From Sva-07 sp963715285 (lineage in GTDB: Bacteria > Actinomycetota > Acidimicrobiia > Acidimicrobiales > Ilumatobacteraceae), in contig CAVQRU010000007.1 in NCBI GenBank assembly GCA_963715285.1, positions 124,001 through 188,000 of the forward strand: 64,000 nt of DNA, given 5' to 3'. Position 1 is the stretch's first letter; every line of letters begins with the position of its first letter. The notes below the pieces were generated by a model. That model was not told the DNA's origin and made no database searches. It worked only from the letters and a program-made list of their open reading frames with translations. Shown here piece by piece: positions 51,134 through 58,054 of the stretch. Both the position numbers and the translations under genes were made by a program.

Positions 51134-51972
51134 CGCGACCTCCACACGGGAAGTTCGTTGCGGCGCACCAAGGCGACCGCGGCCGAACAGCCGGTGACGG
51201 CGATCAAGCAGATCTGCACCGAGCGCTGTTCCGCTGCGAAGTCGGCCAGATCGAGCGGCACACGCCGCGATCTCGATCCCCACGACCAGACCGACACCGC
51301 CAGCGCCCATCCGCCGATCAGCACCAGGGCGACCCGGCTCGGATCGATCCACGTCGAGAGCGCCACGACCAACGAGGTCAGTGCGAGGCCGGGCAGCAAC
51401 CAGACGGCCACGTCGCCGAGTCCGACAGGGACGAAGACACTCGAGACCGCCACGGCGATGAGCGCTGCGCCGCACGACAGCATCGCCCGCAGGAACGGCA
51501 GCCTTCCTGACGCGAGCGGCGTGGCCCTGGCGAGTTGGCCGGCGGGATCGATCCCGGTCTGGAACGCCAACACGGCGCCGAGCACGGGCGCCAGCGGCGC
51601 GAGCATGACGAACAGCGGCAACGACGCTCTGGGAGCGACTGCCGAAGCGATGGCGACGCTCACGATCACCCCGAGCGCCACACTCAGGGTGGCGAGCAGG
51701 AGCAGCGGGCTCGACGTCGACACCTGCAGCGCCGTGGTCGACGAACGCAGCGGTCGCCTGGTCACGTCGATGCGGTCGGCGATCCGCGACCACGTCGCGT
51801 CGACATCGACCGTGCGCGCCGGTGATGTGTGCAGCAGCGTCAGCGCCGACCGGCACCGATCGCATTCGAGAAGATGGGCCTCCACCGATGCCCGAGCGAA
51901 CGTCGGGATCGCGTGGTTCACATATCGTTCGAGTTCGTGGTCGCTCACGTGCCACTCGTCGACGGCCGTCAT
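51130..51972 (-). CDS. zf-HC2 anti-sigma-like membrane protein
   Basis: 280 residues. N-terminal zinc-finger anti-sigma motif HLLECDRC (H-x3-C-x2-C, about residues 33-40), then a linker and six to seven membrane segments. The stop and start overlap both neighbours (ATGA), so its amount is tied to the sigma factor. Probably it holds the sigma factor until a signal reaches the membrane. The large membrane part is longer than in most one-pass anti-sigmas. Confidence 0.8.
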   Translation of the reverse strand: MTAVDEWHVSDHELERYVNHAIPTFARASVEAHLLECDRCRSALTLLHTSPARTVDVDATWSRIADRIDVTRRPLRSSTTALQVSTSSPLLLLATLSVALGVIVSVAIASAVAPRASLPLFVMLAPLAPVLGAVLAFQTGIDPAGQLARATPLASGRLPFLRAMLSCGAALIAVAVSSVFVPVGLGDVAVWLLPGLALTSLVVALSTWIDPSRVALVLIGGWALAVSVWSWGSRSRRVPLDLADFAAEQRSVQICLIAVTGCSAAVALVRRNELPVWRSR

Positions 51973-52511
51973 GTCAATGCCTCCCGCATTTCTCGTTTCG
52001 CTCGCATCATCCGTGTCTTCACCGTGCCCGAGGGGATGCCGAGCAGCCGGCCGGCCTCCTGACAACTGAGCCCGTCGAGCACGGTCGCCTGTACCACCAT
52101 CCGCAGCTCGGGCGACAGCCGCCCGAGCGCCAAGCCGACGTCGCCGTGCTCGACGCCGACGAGCAACTCGTCCTCGGCCGACAGCAGCTCGGGCGACCGT
52201 TGTGTCAACAGGCGCTCGCGCAGTGACTTGCGTGGTCGCATCACGTGCAGGAGCCGTCGAATCCCGATGCCCCAGATCCACGCCGCGACCGGGCCGGTCG
52301 CGGCGTACCTGTCGGCCGATCCCCACACCGCGACGAAGGTGTCCTGGACCGCCTCCTCGACGAGCGATCTGTCGGAACAGCGATAGGCGAGCCGGATCGA
52401 GAGCCACGGCTCGTGACGCACGTACAACTCCTGGAGGGCCCCACGGTCGCGATCGACGACGGCAGCAACCAGCTCGACGTCGCTGCGTCCGTCAGGACAC
52501 CCCCGTGACAT
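51969..52511 (-). CDS. ECF-family RNA polymerase sigma factor
   Basis: 180 residues. Region 2 (ALQELYVRHEPWLSIRLAYR; VEEAVQDTFVAVWGSADRY) and region 4 (LSPELRMVVQATVLDGLSCQ; IPSGTVKTRMMRAKREMREAL). ATG 52511 (MSRGCPDGRSDVELV) is preferred to the frame start 52547. First gene of the operon with its presumed anti-sigma factor and an ABC exporter; autoregulation is likely by analogy with other ECF operons. Confidence 0.88.
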   Translation of the reverse strand: MSRGCPDGRSDVELVAAVVDRDRGALQELYVRHEPWLSIRLAYRCSDRSLVEEAVQDTFVAVWGSADRYAATGPVAAWIWGIGIRRLLHVMRPRKSLRERLLTQRSPELLSAEDELLVGVEHGDVGLALGRLSPELRMVVQATVLDGLSCQEAGRLLGIPSGTVKTRMMRAKREMREALT

Positions 52512-52648
52512 GCCCAACTGTGCCACCGAATGCCACTGCCGGTTCACAAAATGAGCGCAGAACCTTCACGTCCGCCGGAGGGCCGCGCCGATGATCAGTG
52601 TGTGAGCCGACCACTCCGACTGCCTGTCGTGACGCTGTTGACCCATGC

Positions 52649-52694
52649 CTCACTGTTCCGATGAACCCGCGAGTCGGTTCATCGGACCAGTGAG
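52649..52694. repeat. 19-bp inverted repeat
   Basis: CTCACTGTTCCGATGAACC (52649-52667), 8-nt loop, then a right arm pairing at 18 of 19 positions (52676-52694). It lies in the 266-bp gap between divergent sigma and SnoaL-like genes. Without T run; could be an operator or an RNA hairpin. Confidence 0.6.
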
Positions 52695-52777
52695 AAGTAC
52701 CGAGAGGGCGCTCGCCGGCAGGACGTGCTCGTGCCGTGTCACGTCCGGTGAGAAGCTGAGCATCGATCGGAGGGGTG

Positions 52778-53227
52778 ATGAACGTCGAGAGAAACAAGAC
52801 CACGGTCCACCGCCTGTTCGACGAGATCTGGAACGGACGGCAGTTCGAAGCGATCGACGAGTTGTACGCATCCGACTTCGTCGCCGACTACCGCCCATAT
52901 GCGCCGTTGCGGGTCGGGCGCGACGCGGTTCGTGACATGGTCGAGCGGGCGTACCTGACGTGTCCGGACTACCACGAAGAGCTGCTCGCAATGGTGGCCG
53001 AGGGCGACACCGTCGCGGTGCATCTGCGCATCTCCGGCACGCAGCTCGGCGCCTGGGGTCCGATACCGCCCACTGGCAAGCGACTCGAGTTCGACGAGAT
53101 GATCTTCCTCACGTTCGACGACGCCGGCCGAGTGGCCCGCCAGCGCGGCATCGTCGACAACCTGGCCGGCCTGCGCCAGGTCGGCGTGATGCCGACACCG
53201 AAGCAGGAGCGCGACGAAGGCGAGTGA
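52778..53227 (+). CDS. SnoaL-like polyketide cyclase/ester cyclase
   Basis: 149 residues of the SnoaL/NTF2 fold: KTTVHRLFDEIWNGRQFEAI, YASDFVADY, then the core VAVHLRISGTQLGAWGPIPP and FDEMIFLTFDDAGRV. Catalytic role in such small proteins is often unknown. GGAGG lies 5 nt before ATG 52778; GTG 52775 is adjacent. It lies downstream of the inverted repeat. Confidence 0.8.
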   Translation: MNVERNKTTVHRLFDEIWNGRQFEAIDELYASDFVADYRPYAPLRVGRDAVRDMVERAYLTCPDYHEELLAMVAEGDTVAVHLRISGTQLGAWGPIPPTGKRLEFDEMIFLTFDDAGRVARQRGIVDNLAGLRQVGVMPTPKQERDEGE

Positions 53228-53228
53228 C

Positions 53229-53400
53229 GTGGTCTCGTGGCATCGGCCGGCCTTCGCAGAGTTCAGCAGCCGAGCGCCGACGTGGCCGTTTGGCATGACG
53301 GCGCAGCATCGATTCGAGGAACGCTCCGACGGCGGGACCGACTACACCTGGACGATGATCCGACAGCCATCATCGTCAGGCCCGGCAAGGTCGGGCGCCC
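53229..53400 (+). pseudogene. possible remnant of an SRPBCC gene
   Basis: In frame from 53229, WHRPAFAEFSSRAPTWPFGM then HRFEERSDGGTDYTWTM resembles the last strands of START/SRPBCC proteins. It then loses similarity without a domain end, and the downstream part is antisense to the ferredoxin gene. Only about 50 residues look real, so this is a tentative call. Confidence 0.25.
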
Positions 53401-53423
53401 CGGTACTCCCCGACGCAGGGTTC

Positions 53424-53714
53424 TCAGGTCGGATCGACGACGACATCAGCGTCGAGGATGTCGGCGTCAGCGGGTTCCGAACCGGGGGCCTCCGCTTCGA
53501 GATAGATGCACTCACCGGGACAGTGTTCGGCCGCATCGATGACGTCGTCTTCACGACGGATCGGTACGGCGATCGCACGGCCCGGGTCGGCGACCGCGAC
53601 TCCGCCCTCGCGGACGTAGCCGATGCCATCTTCGAGCACGACGAAGAGGTCCGGGCAACGGTCGACACACAACCCGGCACCGGTGCAGCAGTCCTGATCG
53701 ATCCACACATGCAT
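53424..53714 (-). CDS. ferredoxin
   Basis: 96 residues. Cluster ligands: CCTGAGLCVDRCPDLF (residues about 8-23) and a distal AEHCPGECI, the single-cluster ferredoxin pattern of P450 partners. Cys in the RCP position favours 4Fe-4S or interconvertible clusters. The C-terminus is extended and acidic (ADADILDADVVVD). It may serve one of the P450s in the window. ATG 53714; longer frame from 53831 not needed. Confidence 0.85.
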   Translation of the reverse strand: MHVWIDQDCCTGAGLCVDRCPDLFVVLEDGIGYVREGGVAVADPGRAIAVPIRREDDVIDAAEHCPGECIYLEAEAPGSEPADADILDADVVVDPT

Positions 53715-53847
53715 CACCGACCCCGATCTTCCAGCATCAATGGGTTCGTCGCGTCGAAGAGCGCCCATGGTTCGGGAACTCGTACCGCCGGGAGGTCGAT
53801 CGGGCTCGTGGCGTGGGATCGAACCGGTCAACGCTGGGGCTTCGCAC

Positions 53848-53853
53848 TACCGT
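53848..53853 (+). promoter_or_regulatory. -10 element, leaderless promoter of SDR gene
   Basis: TACCGT is 6 nt before ATG 53860. Confidence 0.45.
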
Positions 53854-53859
53854 CGCCAC

Positions 53860-54708
53860 ATGGAAAACCTCACAGGGAAGACGGCCGTGGTCACCGGAGC
53901 AGGCTCGGGGATGGGCAGGGCATTCGCCGAACGGTTCGCTCGCGCCGGGATGAACGTCGTGCTTGCCGACGTCGAGGAACCGAAGCTCGACGAGGCGGTC
54001 GCGGCGATCACTGCAACGGGTGCCCAGGCGATCGGCGTACCGACCGATGTCACCGACGGCGACGCCGTCGACCGGCTCCGAGATGCGGCAATCGACGCGT
54101 TCGAGCGTGTCCACGTCCTGTGCAACAACGCCGGCGTCGCCGGCGGTCCGGCGTCGGGTGGTGAGTGGGTGCTCGAGAACGAGTGGCGATGGGTGCTCGA
54201 GGTCAACCTGTGGGGTGTGGTCCACGGTCATCGCGCCTTCCTGCCCCACCTCGTCGAGGGCGGTGAGGGACACATCGTCAACACGGCGTCGATGGCGGGA
54301 CTGTTCCCGGGCCACTCGGCCTACAGCGCCAGCAAGTGGGCCGTCGTGGGTATCACCCAGGGCCTCTTCCAGACGATGCGCATGCGCGGCACCGGCGTGG
54401 GTGTGTCGTGTCTCTGTCCCGGCTGGGTGAACACCGAGATCGACCGCTCGGAGCGGAACCGGCCCGAATGGGCCGCGCCAGGCCTGGGTGTGGAAGCCAC
54501 CGCCGAGGAGGAGGCCATCCGCGCGTTCGTGTCCGAGCAGTTGCGCTCCGGCATGCAACCCGACGCCGTCGCCGACCTGGTGCACGATGCAGTCGTGGCC
54601 GGCCAGTTCTGGATCTTCACCGACGACCAGATGGTGCAGTCCCTCGCGGGCGACTACGAAGCGCTGCTCACCGGCACCAACCCGCCCGAACGAGTTCTCG
54701 GCGGCTGA
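53860..54708 (+). CDS. short-chain dehydrogenase/reductase
   Basis: 282 residues. Rossmann loop TGAGSGMGRAFA (about 11-22), NNAGVAGG, catalytic Tyr/Lys in YSASKWAVVG (YxxxK) with Ser in NTASMAG. Classical SDR using NAD(P). The enoyl-CoA hydratase gene 5 bp downstream suggests a shared acyl pathway. Frame opens at 53740, start chosen by -10 spacing and domain. Confidence 0.88.
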   Translation: MENLTGKTAVVTGAGSGMGRAFAERFARAGMNVVLADVEEPKLDEAVAAITATGAQAIGVPTDVTDGDAVDRLRDAAIDAFERVHVLCNNAGVAGGPASGGEWVLENEWRWVLEVNLWGVVHGHRAFLPHLVEGGEGHIVNTASMAGLFPGHSAYSASKWAVVGITQGLFQTMRMRGTGVGVSCLCPGWVNTEIDRSERNRPEWAAPGLGVEATAEEEAIRAFVSEQLRSGMQPDAVADLVHDAVVAGQFWIFTDDQMVQSLAGDYEALLTGTNPPERVLGG

Positions 54709-54712
54709 GCCC

Positions 54713-55537
54713 ATGGCAGTCCCCACCAACTCCTTCGACACGATCGAGGTCACCGAGGCCGACGACGACATCGCACTCGTCACGTTGAACCGTCCCGATC
54801 GGCTCAATGCGATGACCTCGACGATGATCACCGAACTCGAACAGGTGGTCAGCGCCGTCGACCTCGACTCCCACCTCCGCGCGGTGATCGTCACCGGCGC
54901 GGGCCGCGGGTTCTCGGCGGGGCTCGACCTGCAGGACCAGGGTGCGGCTCCCGGCAGCGCCGGCGTCGGCCGGACGGTCAGCGGGTTCATGTGGCAGGAC
55001 CACCTGGCCACGTTGCACGAACGCATCCACCGGTCGCGCAAGCCGTGGATCGCTGCTGTCAACGGGCCAGCGGTCGGCGGTGGGTTCGCGCTCAGCCTGG
55101 CCTCCGACATCCGGTTCGCGTCGAGTGACGCGACCTTCGGCGCGGTGTTCCTCAAGATCGGAGTGTCGAACTGCGACATGGGGACGAGCTACTTCCTCCC
55201 TCGTCTGGTCGGCGCCTCCCGGTCGGCCGAACTGCTGCTGACCGCCCGCATCTTCGACGCCGACGAAGCCTCCCGGATCGGGTTGGTCGCGGACGTGGTC
55301 GAGCCGGACGGTCTGATCGATCGAGCGCTCGAGACCGCCCGGCTGATTCGGGCAAACGCGCCGTTCGCGACGTGGATGACCAAGGAGACGATGTGGCAGA
55401 CGCTCGACGCGCCGTCGCTGCGTCACGCCCTCGACATCGAGAACCGTACGCAGATCATGTGCAGCAGCACCGGTGACACCGCCGAGGCGCGGGCGGCGTT
55501 CGTGGCCAAGCGGCCACCGGTCTGGAAGGGTCTCTGA
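54713..55537 (+). CDS. enoyl-CoA hydratase/isomerase family
   Basis: 274 residues of the crotonase fold. Oxyanion-hole segments: GAGRGFSAGLDLQDQ (about 61-75) and NGPAVGGGFALSLASDIR, then the trimer region KIGVSNCDMGTSYFLPRLVG. Acts on enoyl-CoA or related thioesters in beta-oxidation-like routes. The residue usually a catalytic Glu lies in the KIGVSNCDMG region where Asp is seen, so the reaction may differ. Confidence 0.85.
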   Translation: MAVPTNSFDTIEVTEADDDIALVTLNRPDRLNAMTSTMITELEQVVSAVDLDSHLRAVIVTGAGRGFSAGLDLQDQGAAPGSAGVGRTVSGFMWQDHLATLHERIHRSRKPWIAAVNGPAVGGGFALSLASDIRFASSDATFGAVFLKIGVSNCDMGTSYFLPRLVGASRSAELLLTARIFDADEASRIGLVADVVEPDGLIDRALETARLIRANAPFATWMTKETMWQTLDAPSLRHALDIENRTQIMCSSTGDTAEARAAFVAKRPPVWKGL

Positions 55538-55588
55538 CCGAGCCGCCGCCGGTCCGACGCCGACTGGTCGCTCCGTCGAATCCTGCGT

Positions 55589-56659
55589 TCAGCAGATCCG
55601 CGGAAGCTGTTCGCCGAGCGGCAGGTCGACGACGCGTGAAGCGCCGAAGGGCGTCCGTGCGACCACGACACCCGGGTGTTCGTCGACGACTCGTCCGATC
55701 ACGCGCGCCTCACGGCCGAACTCGTGGCCGTGCATCGCCGTCATCACCGCGTCGACGACGTCGGGTGGGACGATCGCGACGAGCTTGCCCTCGTTGGCGA
55801 TGCTGATCGCATCGAGTCCGAGGAACGAACAGGCGGCGGCCACCTCTGCAGGCACGGGGAGCAGGGCCTCCTCGAACTCGATGCCGAGGTGCGCGGCGCC
55901 CGCGATCTCGCAGAGCGTTGCCGCCACTCCCCCGCGGGTCGGATCGCGCAACACGTGCAGATCGGTGCTCGCAGCCAGCATCGCCGCCACCAGTCCGTCG
56001 AGTGGGGCCGAGTCGGTGAGGATCGCCGTACCGAACTCCAGACCCTCACGCTGTGACATCACGGCGATCCCGTGCAGCCCGATCGGGCCGCTCACGATGA
56101 CCACGTCGCCGGCGCGAGCACGGCTCGGTCGGATGTCGACGCCTTCGGGGATCACCCCGACACCGGCGGTGTTGACGTAGAGACCGTCGGCGAGTCCGGC
56201 GTCGACCACCTTCGTGTCACCCGTGACCACGCGCACACCGGCCCGCCGTGCAGCCGCGCCCATCTCCTCGGCGATGCGCCCGAGGACGTTCATCGGCAGG
56301 CCTTCCTCGAGGATGAACCCGGCCGACAGCGCGATCGGTCGCGCCCCGCTCATCGCGATGTCGTTCACGGTGCCGTTGACCGCGAGATCGCCGATACAGC
56401 CACCCGGGAAGAACAGGGGCCGAACGACGTAGGAGTCGGTGGAGAACGCGAGCCGCTCGGCCGCGCGCACGTCGAGCACCGCCGAATCGTGCAGCTCCGT
56501 CTCCGGTGACGTGCCGAACGCCGGGAGGAAGACGTTCTCGATCAGCTCCGCCGACAGCTTGCCGCCGCCGCCGTGACCGATCACGACCCGGTCCTGGCCG
56601 CGCAGTGGCAGCGGGCACGACCAGCCGTCGACGTCGATCGGTTCAGCCACCGCCGCCAC
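55589..56659 (-). CDS. hypE: hydrogenase maturation protein HypE
   Basis: 356 residues with the AIRS/PurM fold (GHGGGGKLSAELI, TDSYVVRPLFFPGG, GDIAVNG region, DPTRGGVAATLCE) and the hallmark C-terminal PRIC whose cysteine receives carbamoyl from HypF and becomes cyanide. The GTG at 56659 overlaps the hypD stop by 17 bp. Last of the order hypF-C-D-E. Confidence 0.95.
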   Translation of the reverse strand: MAAVAEPIDVDGWSCPLPLRGQDRVVIGHGGGGKLSAELIENVFLPAFGTSPETELHDSAVLDVRAAERLAFSTDSYVVRPLFFPGGCIGDLAVNGTVNDIAMSGARPIALSAGFILEEGLPMNVLGRIAEEMGAAARRAGVRVVTGDTKVVDAGLADGLYVNTAGVGVIPEGVDIRPSRARAGDVVIVSGPIGLHGIAVMSQREGLEFGTAILTDSAPLDGLVAAMLAASTDLHVLRDPTRGGVAATLCEIAGAAHLGIEFEEALLPVPAEVAAACSFLGLDAISIANEGKLVAIVPPDVVDAVMTAMHGHEFGREARVIGRVVDEHPGVVVARTPFGASRVVDLPLGEQLPRIC

Positions 56660-57776
56660 CCAGCGTCACCGGCACCGGACCGGCTGGGACGTCCAGTCGG
56701 CGGTACTGGTAGTACGCCGCGCAGGCCCCCTCACCGGACACCATCGTGGCGCCCAGCGGCCGACGCGGGGTGCAGTCCGTACCGAACGCCTCGCAGTCGT
56801 GCGGCTTGATCAGCCCCTGCAGGACCTCGCCGCTGCGACACTGCGACGACTCGGGCGAGTCGATCGCCGCGACGCCGAACCGTGCCTCGGCGTCGAAGTC
56901 CGCGTACCGGGCGGACAGCCGCCACCCGCTGAGCGGGATCTCACCGATGCCGCGCCACTGACGGTCGCACACCTCGAACACGTCCTCCACCATCTGCTGC
57001 GCGGCGACGTTGCCGGCCTCGGTCACGACACGGGCGTAGGCGTTCTCCAGCTCGGCCGTCCCGGCTTCGAGCTGGGCGACCACGCAGCGGATGCCCTCGA
57101 GCACGTCGAGGGGCTCGAACCCGGTCACGACGATCGGCACCCGGTGCCGTTCGACCAGCGGTCCGTACTGCCGCGTGCCCATGATCGAGCACACGTGTCC
57201 GGCGGCGAGGAACCCGTCGACGCGGTTGGTCGGCGAGTCGACGATCGCCTCGATGGCAGGTGGCACGAGGACATGGCTGACCAGGACCGAGAAATTCGTC
57301 AGACCGCGCCGGTGGGCCTGGTGGACCGCCATGGCGTTGGCCGGTGCCGTGGTCTCGAACCCGATGGCGAAGAACACCACCTCACGGTCCGGATGATCCT
57401 CGGCGAGTTTCACGGCGTCGAGGGGCGAGTAGACGACCCTGACGTCGCCGCCTTCGCTCTTGACCTGGAACAGGTCGCGGCTGGTTCCGGGCACGCGCAG
57501 CATGTCTCCGAACGAGCAGAAGACCACACCGGACCGCGACGCGATGTCGAGCGCCTTGTCGATCATGCCGACCGGCGTCACGCACACGGGGCATCCGGGT
57601 CCGTGGATGAGCTCGATGTCGGCGGGCAGCAGCTGGTCGATGCCGTTGCGGATGATGCTGTGGGTCTGGCCACCGCAGACCTCCATGATCGCCCAGGGCC
57701 GGGTGGTGATCCGTTCGATCTCCGCGAAGAGCTGCCGGGCGACGACCGGGTCGTTGAACTCGTCGAGGTACTTCAC
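56643..57776 (-). CDS. hypD: hydrogenase maturation protein HypD
   Basis: 377 residues. Signature MEVCGGQTHSIIRNG, GPGCPVCVTP, GFETTAPANA and VTGFEPLDVLEG, with the C-terminal Fe-S cysteines (GLIKPHDCEAFGTDCTPRRP). Scaffold on which HypC and HypE assemble Fe(CN)2CO for [NiFe]-hydrogenases. The start codon overlaps hypC stop. Confidence 0.96.
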   Translation of the reverse strand: MKYLDEFNDPVVARQLFAEIERITTRPWAIMEVCGGQTHSIIRNGIDQLLPADIELIHGPGCPVCVTPVGMIDKALDIASRSGVVFCSFGDMLRVPGTSRDLFQVKSEGGDVRVVYSPLDAVKLAEDHPDREVVFFAIGFETTAPANAMAVHQAHRRGLTNFSVLVSHVLVPPAIEAIVDSPTNRVDGFLAAGHVCSIMGTRQYGPLVERHRVPIVVTGFEPLDVLEGIRCVVAQLEAGTAELENAYARVVTEAGNVAAQQMVEDVFEVCDRQWRGIGEIPLSGWRLSARYADFDAEARFGVAAIDSPESSQCRSGEVLQGLIKPHDCEAFGTDCTPRRPLGATMVSGEGACAAYYQYRRLDVPAGPVPVTLGGGGG

Positions 57777-58054
57777 ACCTGCTCACCGATGTCGTCACGA
57801 GCGTCGATCGAGGCGCCGAGCTCGTCGTCGAGGACGCCGAGTTCCTTGAACATCGCCAGCGTTTCCAGGGCCGAGGCCTCGTCGATCTTCGAGATGGCGA
57901 ATCCGACGTGCACGATCGCATAGTCGCCGACGTCGACGTCGGGAAGATAGGCGAGGCAGATCTCCTTGCGGATGCCGTCGAAGTCGACGGTCGCCATCCG
58001 GGTGCCGCGATCATCGCGGATGTCGATGATCTGGCCGGGTACTGCGAGGCACAT
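57773..58054 (-). CDS. hypC: hydrogenase maturation protein HypC
   Basis: 93 residues. MCLAVPGQII with the essential Cys2, and VGDYAIVHVGFAISKIDE typical of HypC/HybG. Chaperone delivering the iron centre to the large subunit. Directly abuts the hypF stop; overlaps hypD by 4 nt. Confidence 0.96.
   Translation of the reverse strand: MCLAVPGQIIDIRDDRGTRMATVDFDGIRKEICLAYLPDVDVGDYAIVHVGFAISKIDEASALETLAMFKELGVLDDELGASIDARDDIGEQV

Noticed and set aside
53229..54164. long plus-strand frame over the ferredoxin region
   Set aside because: It is antisense to a clear ferredoxin with cluster cysteines and has no domain after about residue 50.
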